From contig JAGCRI010000096.1 of the NCBI GenBank assembly GCA_017964755.1, forward strand, positions 1 through 12,797: a DNA stretch of 12,797 nucleotides. The letters are read 5' to 3'. Below the pieces are notes generated by a model. That model did no database searches. It saw only the letters and a program-made list of their open reading frames with translations, and was not told where the DNA came from. Below, piece by piece: positions 1 through 9,393 of the stretch (the stretch's first letter is position 1; every line of letters begins with the position of its first letter). A program made the translations under genes and the position numbers. The stretch is from Bacteroidales bacterium (lineage in GTDB: Bacteria; Bacteroidota; Bacteroidia; Bacteroidales; WCHB1-69).

Positions 1-1
1 A

Positions 2-52
2 AGTGAACTTACTATTGAAGATTTGATAAAGAGGGCGTTAAAGCTATTATAA
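2..52 (+). CDS. ruvA: C-terminal tail of RuvA (Holliday junction DNA helicase subunit), 5' truncated
   Basis: An open frame enters from the left edge and ends in TAA at 50-52. It encodes SELTIEDLIKRALKLL. This resembles the last helix of RuvA domain III, which commonly ends with a '(L)(T/S)(V/I)E(D/E)xIKxAL' pattern. RuvA binds the Holliday junction and loads the RuvB motor during recombinational repair, and domain III contacts RuvB. Context supports the call: in several Bacteroidetes, including Porphyromonas gingivalis, ruvA lies directly upstream of sprA/sov. The stop is 14 bases before the sprA start, which suggests co-transcription. Only 16 residues are visible, so the identification rests on a short match plus gene order. 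Confidence 0.62.
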   Translation, partial: SELTIEDLIKRALKLL

Positions 53-66
53 CAAAACAGAGCAAA

Positions 67-3000
67 GTGAGCAAAAGAACAAAGGTCATAAAGACTCGTT
101 ATTATATATTCATCTTCGTACTACTTGGCGTTTTGATGGTTCCGGCGGCGAATGCGTCATCAAAATACGACCGCATTGTCTTGAATGATGATTTGTACTA
201 TTCTTTCCCGCTGACGCCGCCCGACAGTGACCTGCATATTTCAGTGCCACAGCCATCGACAAATCCTCTTGAGGATAATACTTCAAGTCCGTTTACTCTC
301 GACAATCCTTCAAACTTCAACACCGATATAGAATACGACCCAGACAATAATTCATACAACTTGCAGAATACTATCGGCGGTATGCCTTTCGGACCGTCAA
401 CCTCACTTGACATGAAGGAGTTTATGGATTATGACCTGCATAAGGAGATCAGCAACTATTGGCACGACAAAGGCGCCTCATATTCAGGCGGACGCAGCCG
501 CAGGGGTGGGGGGCTTATTCCGGCGTTGCACATCAGAGGCGATTTCTTTGAATCTATTTTTGGCAGTAACACTATTGAAATTCGCCCTTCAGGTAATGTC
601 GAACTTATTTTCGGTGTGCTCTACAACCAGAACGACAACCCTACTTTGCCTGTGAAACAGCGCAAGGTTACCCAGTTTAACTTTGATGAAAACATACAGC
701 TGAACGTACTTGCGAAAATTGGTGATAAGATTGATTTTAACCTCAATTACAATACCGAGGCTAATTTCGATTTTGAGAATAAGATGAAGTTGAAATACGA
801 AGGTAAGGAGGATGAGATTATAAAACTTCTTGAGTTTGGTGACATTACGCTGCCTATCAACAGTTCGCTTATTGTCGGTAGCCAGAGCCTTTTCGGGTTC
901 AAGACGCAGCTGCAGTTCGGCAAATTCTTTATTACAGCAGCATTTTCACAGCAAAAATCAGAATCACAGACTATTACAGTCTCAGGCGGTGCCCAAACCA
1001 CCGACTTTTATTTTCGTGCCGATGAATATGAGGAGAACAGACACTATTTCTTGAACCAATATTTTAGGGATAATTACAACCAGTTCCTGTCGAAACTTCC
1101 GTTGGTCGCTTCGCCTATCGTCATCACAAAAATTGAAGTCTGGCGCACAACTATTGGCGCGGCTACGACAAACAACCGTAATATCGTGGCTTTCACTGAC
1201 TTGGGTGAAGGTCTCAATCCGGAGGGCGGTACGCATATACAGTCGAACCGCTTCCATTATTTGAGCGGCAGTCGTCCCGACAACTACACAAACGACCTCT
1301 GCATTATCATTGACTCTTCGATGATAAGGAATTTGAGTTCGGTGTCGAACAACATGAACGCGCAGGGGCTCACGGCCGGTGTCGATTACGAGAAAGTTGA
1401 AAACGCGCGCCTTCTTGATCCTTCGGAATATACAGTCAATACGAAATTGGGTTTCATATCGCTTAATACAGCCCTGAGTGCCAATCAGGTGTTGGCGGTT
1501 TCATACCAATATACTGTGATTGGAGATGACAATGTATATCAGGTCGGTGAATTTTCAAATGAGGTTTCCGCTCCAAACTGCCTTCGTGCCAAGTTGTTGA
1601 AGAGCACCACGCTTAACACCAAGTCACCGCTTTGGAAACTTATGATGAAGAATGTATATTCACTTTCAGCATATCAGGTCTCGTCTGAAGATTTCCGTTT
1701 GAATGTGCTGTACACCGGTGATGCTGAAGGTATTGCCAACGGCTTTTTCAATGAAGGCCCTAAAAAAGGTATTCCGTTGATTCGTCTTTTGGGATTGGAC
1801 AGCCTCAACCAGCAGAACGACCCGTATCCTGACGGAATTTTCGATTTCATTGACAACGCAGCGACAAATGGAGGAACAATCAACGCATATAATGGCCGTA
1901 TCTATTTCCCGCTCGTTGAACCTTTCGGCTCTGATTTGCGAAAGATTATAGGTGACGCGACATACGCTGACAAATACGCTTTCGACTCTCTTTATTCCAC
2001 TACAAAAACTTTGGCACAGCAATATACAGGAAAAAACAAATATTACCTTGAAGGTACTTATAAATCCTCATCAGGTTCGGAAATATCGCTTAATGCGATG
2101 AATGTCCCGCAAGGTTCTGTCAAAGTAACAGCCGGTGGCATCACACTGACGGAGAATGTTGACTATACCGTCAACTATAGCATGGGAACAGTAAGTATCA
2201 CTAATGAAGGTGTTTTGAAGTCGGGAACACCTATAACAATCACACTTGAAAACGAGTCAACGTTTGGTATAAATACCAAATATATGTTCGGCGCCGATAT
2301 GGAATACCGTTTTTCGGAGAATTTCAACATCGGGGCGACAATTTTGAATTTGCGTGAACAACCTATCACCCAGAAAGTGAATTACGGTGACGAGCCGATA
2401 AAAAATACCATTTGGGGGGCGCGTATCAACTATAAAACCAAAGCCCCATGGCTCACAAAAGCCATTGATTGGATTTTGCCGTTCCACAGCACCACTGCTG
2501 AGTCTAATATCCAGTTGGAAGGCGAATTTGCTCATTTTATTCCGGGACACTCGCGGGCGGTGGGCAAGGAAGGAACTACTTATATTGACGATTTTGAAGC
2601 CACAAAATCGACTGTGGATTTGAAGAATGTCATCACTTGGAAATTAGCCTCCACACCGCAGTCGCAGAATGATATCTTCCCTGAGGCGCATAAAGTCTCC
2701 ACAACCGACAACCCGCGGCGTCAGTTGGCTTACGGCTTTAACCGTGCAAAATTGGCATGGTATGTCATCGACCCGCTTTTCTATCGCAACAACAGCGCGA
2801 CTCCGAGCAATATAACAAAGGAAGACCAGTCGAAAACTTATGCTCGCGAGGTTTACGAAACTGAGCTTTTCCCATATAAAGAGCAGGCAAGTGCCGCTGA
2901 AGCAACTTATCTTTCAGTTTTCAACTTGGCATTTTATCCTGAAGAGAGAGGCCCTTATAATTTTGATGTGAACGGAAATGAGGGTTATTCAAGCGGTTTG

Positions 3001-6000
3001 AATCCTGACGGATCGCTCAAGAATCCTAAGAGCCGTTGGGGTGGTATCATGCGGAAAATGGATAACACTGATTTTGAATCCGCCAACTATGAGTATATTG
3101 AGTTTTGGATGATGGACCCGTTCATTGACAATCCGAACCATAGCGGCGGTAAGCTCTATTTCAACCTTGGTGATATTTCTGAAGATATTTTACGTGACGG
3201 TCTGAAGTTCTTCGAGAACGGTCTGCCAGCAGACAATAGTGATAACAATGTGACATACACTGTCTGGGGGCGTGTGCCAACTACGCAAATGATTGTCAAT
3301 GCTTTTGATAATGATGAAACGGCGCGTCAGTATCAGGATGTCGGCCTTGACGGTCTTACCGATGAGAGGGAGCAGACCCATTACAAGGAGAGCTATCTTG
3401 ACCTTTTGGGCAATGAGTTTGGCACAGGGTCTGGGGCTTACCAAATGGCTGCAGCTGACCCTTCTAACGACAATTACCACTATTTCCGCGGTGGCGATTA
3501 CGACGCTGCTGATGTGAAGATTTTGGAACGTTACAAAAAATATAACAATACTGACGGTAACTCTCCCACCAACAGCCAGAGTGCCGAGTCGTATCCCACA
3601 ACCGGAACCACGATCCCTGATGTGGAAGACGTTGACAATGACAACACTCTTAGTGAGGAGGAAAAGTATTATCAATATGTGATTGATCTGCAACCTGACA
3701 AAATGCAGGTGGGGCAGAATTACATTAATGACGTGTATGAAGCTGTCCCTGAACCGCTTCCAGATGGAAGCCGTCCTGCCACAAAATGGTATCAGTTCAA
3801 GGTCCCGATCAAGAATCCGGATAAGATTATCGGTGATATTCAGGGCTTCAACTCAATCCGTTTTATGCGTGTTTTTATGCGCGATTTTGAAGAGCCGATA
3901 ATCTGTCGTCTTGCCACCTTCGAGCTCGTCCGCAGCGACTGGCGCACCTATACCCTTGAATTGTTGGAGGATGGTGATTATGTCGCTGGACATGGCAGCG
4001 GCGAGACCAATTTCAATGTTGCAACTTTGAGCTATGAGGAGAACGCTAACAGGACGCCTATCCCGTATGTGCTCCCTCCAGGCATTGAACGTGAACAGGG
4101 CTATGGCGGCACGCAAGTCTATTATGTTAATGAACAGGCTCTTACAATGAAAGTTACGGATCTTGCTGATGGTGATGCGAGGGCAATTTACAAAAACACC
4201 AATTTTGATATTCGCAAGTTCAAGAAGCTCAGGATGTTCATTCATGGTGAAAAGATGCATAACGATGATGTGATTGCGAAGGGCGATGTTTCAGTCTTTA
4301 TCCGTTTGGGCTCAGACTTCACTGACAACTATTATGAATATGAAGTTCCGCTTGAGCTCACGCCATGGGGTGTCGGGGCTGATTCAACTGCCATTTGGCC
4401 GAAGAGCAACCGCATGGAAATAGACCTTGCCAAACTCGTTTCCATTAAGCAGGAACGCAACAAGTTGGCGCGCGCCGGATCAATGCTGATAACCACCCCA
4501 TACGAGGAAGTCGTTGACGGGCATATTGTTACTGTTGTGGGTAATCCGAATTTGGGTGAAGTGAGAACGATTATGATTGGTATTAGAAACCCGAAAAAGC
4601 AGACATTGAACGATGGTGATGACATGTTGCCGAAGTCTGTTGAGGTCTGGGTGAATGAGTTGAGGCTTTGCGGTTATGACGAATCATCTGGCTTTGCTGC
4701 ACGCGGGCAGATGCGCGCCACCCTCGCCGACATCGGTGATGTTACCGTTTCGGGAACATATTCTTCACCGGGATTCGGAACATTGGAGCAGAAAGTCACG
4801 GAGACACAGCAAGAAACAAGATACACCATTGACGTTGCCGCCAATGTTGATGCAGGCAAAATGCTCTTCCCTGAAAAATGGAACCTCAAAATACCTATCC
4901 ATTACGACTACAACCTCAATTCCTCTGTTCCTGAATACAATCCGCTTAATCCTGACGTGAAACTTAAAGACGACCTCAAATCGTATGCTACGAAGGGCGA
5001 ACGCGACTCTATCAGAAAAATGACTGTTGACAGGGTGCAGCGCCAGAACGTCAACATTATGAATGTGAGAAAAGAGAGGAATTTTGACAAGGAAGTCAAA
5101 ATACGTCCGTGGGACATCGAAAACTTCGATCTCTCTTATGCATATTCAGAAGTGAAGAGCCGTGATGTCAATACGGAATTTGACAATGAATATACCCATG
5201 AAGGGGAACTTGGTTATTCATTCAAATACAATACCAAGAACTGGCGACCGCTGCAAGGTGCCAAGGCGCTTAAATCAAAATGGCTGCAGCTTATACGTGA
5301 TTTTAACATTAACCCTATACCGCAGTCGTTTACATTCCGTACAAACATCACACGCGAATTTAATGAGTTCAAGTTGAGGCCGAAGAGTCAGGGTAACATT
5401 ATTATTGACACAGCTTTCGTCAAAGATTTCCAATGGTCACGCACATACAGCTTCAGATGGGATTTGGCTCAGAGTCTGAAGTTTGAATATACGGCAAATG
5501 CCCAGACTCGGCTCGACGAGCCTCAGGGACGTATAGACACGCGCGCCGAAAAAGATTCTATATGGCGCAGCTTCGGTCATGGCGGCCGCATGACCTATTT
5601 CACACAGCGTGTTGACGCTTCTTATCAGATACCGATTAACAAGATACCTCTCTTTAACTGGATAACGGCATCTACGAGGTACGCCGCAACTTTCAACCAC
5701 ACGGGGGCGGCGATCTCAATGGAAAGTCTTGTTAACACTATCGATAACTCATCTCCTTTCAAAGTCAATGCTAATTTGATTTTCGTTACCCTTTATAACA
5801 ATATACCTTATCTTAAAAAAGTTAATCAGGGAATAGTCAAAAAACAGGAGGACCAGTATAAAAAGGATAAGGCTAAAGAGAAGAAGGAGAAAGAGACAGA
5901 AAAACAGAAAAACAAAAAGAAATTTGATCCGAGTATGCCGGATGACGAATATGCTGACAGCGGCAAGGACAAGAAGAAGGATACATTTAAACTCAATGTG

Positions 6001-7377
6001 GGGCAGCTTATTCTTGACGGGACGGTGCGTGTGCTTATGCTGGTTCGCAACGCTTCAATAAGTTTCAGTGACGGATACGGTACGATATTGCCGGGATATA
6101 TGCTTTCGCCAAATCTATTCGGCATAAATTTCAAGAATAACGCACCGGGGTTCATGTTCGCATTCGGTGGCCAGCCCGATATCAGGCACATTGCCTCAGA
6201 AAAGGGGTGGCTTACAACTGACACGTTGGCTAACACACCTTTCCAGCAGAACCGTGTGCAGACAATCAATGCGCGCGCTTCGATTGAACCGTTTAAGGAT
6301 TTTCGCATTGACGTTACTGCAACACGCAATTACTCAAGTAATTATACAGAATATTATGTCGCAAATTCTGAAGGTGTCTTCAAATCATATTCTCCTAAGA
6401 AAAGCGGAACTTTCAGTACGACATATTTTGCCTTAGGGACATTTTTCAAAAAAGGCGATGACTTATTTGAGATTTTCAAGGAACAGCGCAAGTTAATATC
6501 GCAGCGTTATGCAGCAACCAACGTCAACTCACAGGATGCTGCCGGAAATGTTTTGGTAGATGATAACGGATATGCGCGAGGTTATACAGGTACCGCTCAG
6601 GATGTGCTCACTTCCTCTTTCCTCGCAAGTTACGGTGGGCGCAAGGCCGGCAAGGTCGGACTCTCTCCGTTTACGCAAATACCGTTGCCTAACTGGCGGC
6701 TTAACTACAGCGGACTCACCAAAGTCAAGGGCTTTAACAAGGTGTTCCAAAACTTCTCCATCACTCATGCATATACATGTATGTACTCTGTCGGCAACTT
6801 TGCAACCAACTTGAACTACACTTCTGACGCCACCGGCTCGCCAAACTATTTGGATGCCAACATGAATTTCATACCGCTCTATGAGATCGGCCAGATTACG
6901 CTCACTCAGCAGTTCAGCCCTCTTATCGGTATTGATATGACATTCGTGAACAGCCTTCTTTTAAAGGTGGAGTACAAACGGAGCCGTAACGCCTCACTCA
7001 GTTTCGCAAACAATCAGATTACAGAAGTTACAACAAACGAGTTCTCATTCTCAGGCGGTTACCGCTTCAAAGACCTTACTATCACATACGTCTTTTCCGG
7101 AATGAAACGTCAGGTTGTGAGCGACCTCAACATGACACTCGGCTTCTCACTGAGAGATAACAAGACCATCTTGAGAAAGATAGAGGAAGAGATAAATCAG
7201 GTTTCGTCAGGTATGCTTTCAATGACAATCAATTTTGCTATCGACTATCAGATAAGCAAGATGATAGGCCTTACTTTCTATTATGACCATACAATCAACC
7301 GTCCTTATATTTCGAACCAGTATAATAATATGAATATTGATACAGGTATCAAGGTGCGTTTGATGCTTACACAGTGA
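67..7377 (+). CDS. sprA: SprA/Sov, giant outer-membrane translocon of the type IX secretion system
   Basis: The 2436-residue product fits the usual 2400-2500 for SprA. In Flavobacterium, SprA is a 36-strand beta-barrel that carries T9SS cargo across the outer membrane. The GTG start is chosen because it alone gives a complete signal peptide: basic residues 2-11, hydrophobic core 12-27, likely cleavage after ANA at 28-30. The next in-frame Met is residue 24. Family-typical blocks follow in order: FGSNTIEIRPSG (about 165), NFDENIQLN (about 204), FGDITLPINSSLIVGSQSLFG split over 257-277, a YRFSENFNIGATILNLREQP region (about 747), IPGHSRAVGKEGTTYIDDFE (about 825), GYGGTQVYYVNEQAL (about 1345) and VWVNELRLCGYDESSGFAARG split over 1527-1547. 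Residues 1188-1199 form an EF-hand-like acidic loop, and 1925-1970 are Lys/Glu-rich. The C-terminal third alternates polar and aromatic residues as in barrel strands. The frame closes with tandem stops (TGA TAA). No frameshift is seen. SprA acts with GldKLMN, SprE and SprT and the plug proteins PorV and Plug, none of which is in the window. Confidence 0.96.
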   Translation: MSKRTKVIKTRYYIFIFVLLGVLMVPAANASSKYDRIVLNDDLYYSFPLTPPDSDLHISVPQPSTNPLEDNTSSPFTLDNPSNFNTDIEYDPDNNSYNLQNTIGGMPFGPSTSLDMKEFMDYDLHKEISNYWHDKGASYSGGRSRRGGGLIPALHIRGDFFESIFGSNTIEIRPSGNVELIFGVLYNQNDNPTLPVKQRKVTQFNFDENIQLNVLAKIGDKIDFNLNYNTEANFDFENKMKLKYEGKEDEIIKLLEFGDITLPINSSLIVGSQSLFGFKTQLQFGKFFITAAFSQQKSESQTITVSGGAQTTDFYFRADEYEENRHYFLNQYFRDNYNQFLSKLPLVASPIVITKIEVWRTTIGAATTNNRNIVAFTDLGEGLNPEGGTHIQSNRFHYLSGSRPDNYTNDLCIIIDSSMIRNLSSVSNNMNAQGLTAGVDYEKVENARLLDPSEYTVNTKLGFISLNTALSANQVLAVSYQYTVIGDDNVYQVGEFSNEVSAPNCLRAKLLKSTTLNTKSPLWKLMMKNVYSLSAYQVSSEDFRLNVLYTGDAEGIANGFFNEGPKKGIPLIRLLGLDSLNQQNDPYPDGIFDFIDNAATNGGTINAYNGRIYFPLVEPFGSDLRKIIGDATYADKYAFDSLYSTTKTLAQQYTGKNKYYLEGTYKSSSGSEISLNAMNVPQGSVKVTAGGITLTENVDYTVNYSMGTVSITNEGVLKSGTPITITLENESTFGINTKYMFGADMEYRFSENFNIGATILNLREQPITQKVNYGDEPIKNTIWGARINYKTKAPWLTKAIDWILPFHSTTAESNIQLEGEFAHFIPGHSRAVGKEGTTYIDDFEATKSTVDLKNVITWKLASTPQSQNDIFPEAHKVSTTDNPRRQLAYGFNRAKLAWYVIDPLFYRNNSATPSNITKEDQSKTYAREVYETELFPYKEQASAAEATYLSVFNLAFYPEERGPYNFDVNGNEGYSSGLNPDGSLKNPKSRWGGIMRKMDNTDFESANYEYIEFWMMDPFIDNPNHSGGKLYFNLGDISEDILRDGLKFFENGLPADNSDNNVTYTVWGRVPTTQMIVNAFDNDETARQYQDVGLDGLTDEREQTHYKESYLDLLGNEFGTGSGAYQMAAADPSNDNYHYFRGGDYDAADVKILERYKKYNNTDGNSPTNSQSAESYPTTGTTIPDVEDVDNDNTLSEEEKYYQYVIDLQPDKMQVGQNYINDVYEAVPEPLPDGSRPATKWYQFKVPIKNPDKIIGDIQGFNSIRFMRVFMRDFEEPIICRLATFELVRSDWRTYTLELLEDGDYVAGHGSGETNFNVATLSYEENANRTPIPYVLPPGIEREQGYGGTQVYYVNEQALTMKVTDLADGDARAIYKNTNFDIRKFKKLRMFIHGEKMHNDDVIAKGDVSVFIRLGSDFTDNYYEYEVPLELTPWGVGADSTAIWPKSNRMEIDLAKLVSIKQERNKLARAGSMLITTPYEEVVDGHIVTVVGNPNLGEVRTIMIGIRNPKKQTLNDGDDMLPKSVEVWVNELRLCGYDESSGFAARGQMRATLADIGDVTVSGTYSSPGFGTLEQKVTETQQETRYTIDVAANVDAGKMLFPEKWNLKIPIHYDYNLNSSVPEYNPLNPDVKLKDDLKSYATKGERDSIRKMTVDRVQRQNVNIMNVRKERNFDKEVKIRPWDIENFDLSYAYSEVKSRDVNTEFDNEYTHEGELGYSFKYNTKNWRPLQGAKALKSKWLQLIRDFNINPIPQSFTFRTNITREFNEFKLRPKSQGNIIIDTAFVKDFQWSRTYSFRWDLAQSLKFEYTANAQTRLDEPQGRIDTRAEKDSIWRSFGHGGRMTYFTQRVDASYQIPINKIPLFNWITASTRYAATFNHTGAAISMESLVNTIDNSSPFKVNANLIFVTLYNNIPYLKKVNQGIVKKQEDQYKKDKAKEKKEKETEKQKNKKKFDPSMPDDEYADSGKDKKKDTFKLNVGQLILDGTVRVLMLVRNASISFSDGYGTILPGYMLSPNLFGINFKNNAPGFMFAFGGQPDIRHIASEKGWLTTDTLANTPFQQNRVQTINARASIEPFKDFRIDVTATRNYSSNYTEYYVANSEGVFKSYSPKKSGTFSTTYFALGTFFKKGDDLFEIFKEQRKLISQRYAATNVNSQDAAGNVLVDDNGYARGYTGTAQDVLTSSFLASYGGRKAGKVGLSPFTQIPLPNWRLNYSGLTKVKGFNKVFQNFSITHAYTCMYSVGNFATNLNYTSDATGSPNYLDANMNFIPLYEIGQITLTQQFSPLIGIDMTFVNSLLLKVEYKRSRNASLSFANNQITEVTTNEFSFSGGYRFKDLTITYVFSGMKRQVVSDLNMTLGFSLRDNKTILRKIEEEINQVSSGMLSMTINFAIDYQISKMIGLTFYYDHTINRPYISNQYNNMNIDTGIKVRLMLTQ

Positions 7378-7392
7378 TAAAACTTTAATATT

Positions 7393-8703
7393 ATGATTAA
7401 TACACAGTTTTCGTATTCTGAAATCTTTTCTTTTATTAATGAAGAAGAGGTGAAAAACAATTTTGTGAAGTTAGGAAATGCCTATAAAACGGTATGTGAC
7501 CGCACTGGCAAAGGCAATGATTTTCTCGGTTGGCTTGATCTTCCGAAGGATTATGATGCCAATTTCTCGCAGCGTATAAAAAACTGTGCTGACAAGCTGG
7601 CGGCTCAGTCCGATGTTGTTGTGGTCATCGGCATTGGCGGCTCATATCTTGGAGCGCGCGCTGTTATTGAGGCTCTGCAGCATCCATTCAAGCCTTTTGT
7701 CGGTGGAGGAAGACCTTCTGTCTTGTTTGCCGGAAACAGCATATCAGAAGACTACATGCATGGTTTGCTTGATGTTCTTGAAAAGAAAGACTATTCGCTG
7801 ATAGTGATTTCAAAGTCTGGAACTACTACAGAACCTGCCATTGCTTTCCGTATTTTGAAAGAGCACTGTGAAAAGAAATATGGCAAAAGCGCGGCAAAAG
7901 ACCGTATTGTCGCAATTACAGATGCTTCGCGTGGCGCCCTGAAAAAACTTGCAACTGATGAGGGTTACGATACCTTCGTGATCCCGGATTCTGTTGGTGG
8001 CCGCTATTCAGTGCTCACACCGGTCGGACTTCTACCGATTGCCGTTGCAGGATTTGATATTGACAAGTTGGTGCACGGTGCAATGGAAATGCGCGAATAT
8101 CTTTTGCAGAACAATACTTTTGAAACAAATATAGCCATGCAGTACGCTCTGCTCAGGTATCTGCTCTATGCTGAAAAAAACAAGAGAATTGAGCTCCTTG
8201 TCGCTTACGAGCCATGCCTTGCCTATTTTGTGGAATGGTATAAGCAGCTTTTCGGTGAGAGCGAGGGAAAAGAGCATAAGGCGATATTTCCGGCCGGCGC
8301 TATATTCTCGACAGATCTTCACTCTTTGGGACAATATATACAAGAGGGTGAACGCCATTTGATGGAGACCGTTATTTCGGTTAAAAATGCGAAAAACAAA
8401 GTTGCAATCCCGTATGATGAGAAAGATGCCGATGGCTTGAACTATCTTCAGAAAATGAGTATGAATGAGATAAACCTGACGGCGGAAAAGGGAACACGTC
8501 TCGCTCATTTGGACGGCGGTGTGCCGAATTTCCAGATTTCAATTCCAGCAATCAACGAGGCATCGCTTGGTGAACTGATTTATTTCTTTGAGTTCAGCTG
8601 CGCCATCGGAGGCTATCTGCTTGATGTAAACCCGTTTAACCAGCCAGGAGTTGAAGCTTACAAGAAAAATATGTTCAGACTGCTTGGAAAACCTGAAAAA
8701 TAA
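7393..8703 (+). CDS. pgi: Glucose-6-phosphate isomerase
   Basis: This cytosolic enzyme interconverts glucose 6-phosphate and fructose 6-phosphate in glycolysis and gluconeogenesis. At 436 aa it belongs to the short Bacillus/Bacteroidetes type (about 445 aa) rather than the roughly 550-aa enterobacterial/eukaryotic type. Visible motifs: the sugar-phosphate-binding SIS segment GIGGSYLGARA (80-90), the phosphate-binding SKSGTTTE (140-147), PGI signature 1 DSVGGRYSVLTPVG (199-212) and signature 2 ending FNQPGVEAYKK (415-425). The catalytic residues known from Bacillus enzymes (Glu290, His311, Lys425) all appear one position earlier: Glu289 in LFGESEGK, His310 in DLHSLGQ and Lys424 in VEAYKK. The enzyme therefore looks fully active. 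The ATG lies 15 bases after the sprA stop, preceded by an A/T-rich leader with no Shine-Dalgarno sequence. It is probably read through from sprA. No functional tie to secretion is evident. Confidence 0.97.
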   Translation: MINTQFSYSEIFSFINEEEVKNNFVKLGNAYKTVCDRTGKGNDFLGWLDLPKDYDANFSQRIKNCADKLAAQSDVVVVIGIGGSYLGARAVIEALQHPFKPFVGGGRPSVLFAGNSISEDYMHGLLDVLEKKDYSLIVISKSGTTTEPAIAFRILKEHCEKKYGKSAAKDRIVAITDASRGALKKLATDEGYDTFVIPDSVGGRYSVLTPVGLLPIAVAGFDIDKLVHGAMEMREYLLQNNTFETNIAMQYALLRYLLYAEKNKRIELLVAYEPCLAYFVEWYKQLFGESEGKEHKAIFPAGAIFSTDLHSLGQYIQEGERHLMETVISVKNAKNKVAIPYDEKDADGLNYLQKMSMNEINLTAEKGTRLAHLDGGVPNFQISIPAINEASLGELIYFFEFSCAIGGYLLDVNPFNQPGVEAYKKNMFRLLGKPEK

Positions 8704-8725
8704 TTTCAAGCGAAAAGTAAGAGCC

Positions 8726-9373
8726 ATGAAAAAACTGTTTTTAATTCTTTGTGCAGCAATATTATTTACAGCTTGTAACAAGTATAAGGACTATGACACC
8801 ATGCTTCAGGGCAATTGGCTGTGTCAGGAGGTGAACAATCTGATAGTGCCGACAAATAAGGCTTTTGTGATGGTTATTGGAGACGAAAAGGCAATGGTGG
8901 CTTTCAGTGCCGATACCGCATGGACTGAAAATACGGTGCCATTTCTGCTCGACAAAGAGAAGTTTACCATTACTGATGGGGCGTATAGTGGTGAATATAA
9001 GATACTTTCACTTTCAGATTCAAAACTCCGTCTTGAGAAGAACAATGTCAGATATACTCTGTTTAAGATGACAAAGAATTATGAAAGCGACCTCGTAGGG
9101 AATTGGTACTCTGTGGATTCTGACGGGAATCAGATTTTTGATGTCTCATTCAATCGTCCGAATTTCAATTATAACGACGGAAATATTGAAATTTCAGGGA
9201 CTTATCGCATGTATGGTGATTTTTTAGTTCTACAATATTCTGAAAATCAGGTTGATAAAGTCTCATGCTGGCTCATTGCCAAGAACGATGACGGATTTAG
9301 AGTCTCTTCATATTTTGCAATGGCTGGAAGTGTCAATTTGCAGGAGCAGTTTTATAATATCAAAAGAAAATAA
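8726..9373 (+). CDS. Lipoprotein with two tandem lipocalin-like repeats, function unknown
   Basis: The 215-aa product starts at ATG 8726, which gives a lipoprotein signal: MKK, hydrophobic core 4-14, lipobox FTAC with Cys17. The lipobox is slightly atypical, with Phe at -3. The mature end CNKYKD lacks a strong Bacteroidetes surface-export signal (an acidic run straight after the Cys), so either the periplasmic face of the outer membrane or the cell surface is possible. The mature part contains two related halves. The first opens with MLQGNW (26-31) and the second with LVGNW (123-127). Each continues into short beta-strands with an alternating polar pattern and ends with a strand such as YTLFKM or FYNIKRK. 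This is the layout of the lipocalin-like small beta-barrel lipoproteins common in Bacteroidales. I do not recognise a specific family or ligand. It lies 22 bases after pgi and 20 before the methyltransferase gene, so it is likely operonic. Confidence 0.85.
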   Translation: MKKLFLILCAAILFTACNKYKDYDTMLQGNWLCQEVNNLIVPTNKAFVMVIGDEKAMVAFSADTAWTENTVPFLLDKEKFTITDGAYSGEYKILSLSDSKLRLEKNNVRYTLFKMTKNYESDLVGNWYSVDSDGNQIFDVSFNRPNFNYNDGNIEISGTYRMYGDFLVLQYSENQVDKVSCWLIAKNDDGFRVSSYFAMAGSVNLQEQFYNIKRK

Positions 9374-9393
9374 TTGCTAAAACCACTTGTTGA

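Noticed and set aside
3190..3693. 167-codon antisense frame within sprA
   Set aside because: It is opposite a well-conserved SprA segment, and its Val/Ile-rich content is what reversed SprA codons would give.
5826..6329. 167-codon antisense frame within sprA
   Set aside because: It is a Ser/Phe-rich mirror of the Lys/Glu-rich coding strand and has no recognisable domain or start context.
8032..8508. 158-codon antisense frame within pgi
   Set aside because: It lies opposite the PGI active-site region and shows no independent coding features.
8651..8725. Upstream extension of the lipoprotein frame into the end of pgi
   Set aside because: It would overlap the conserved PGI C-terminus by 53 bases and bury the lipoprotein signal. 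ATG 8726 gives a proper signal peptide and Cys17.
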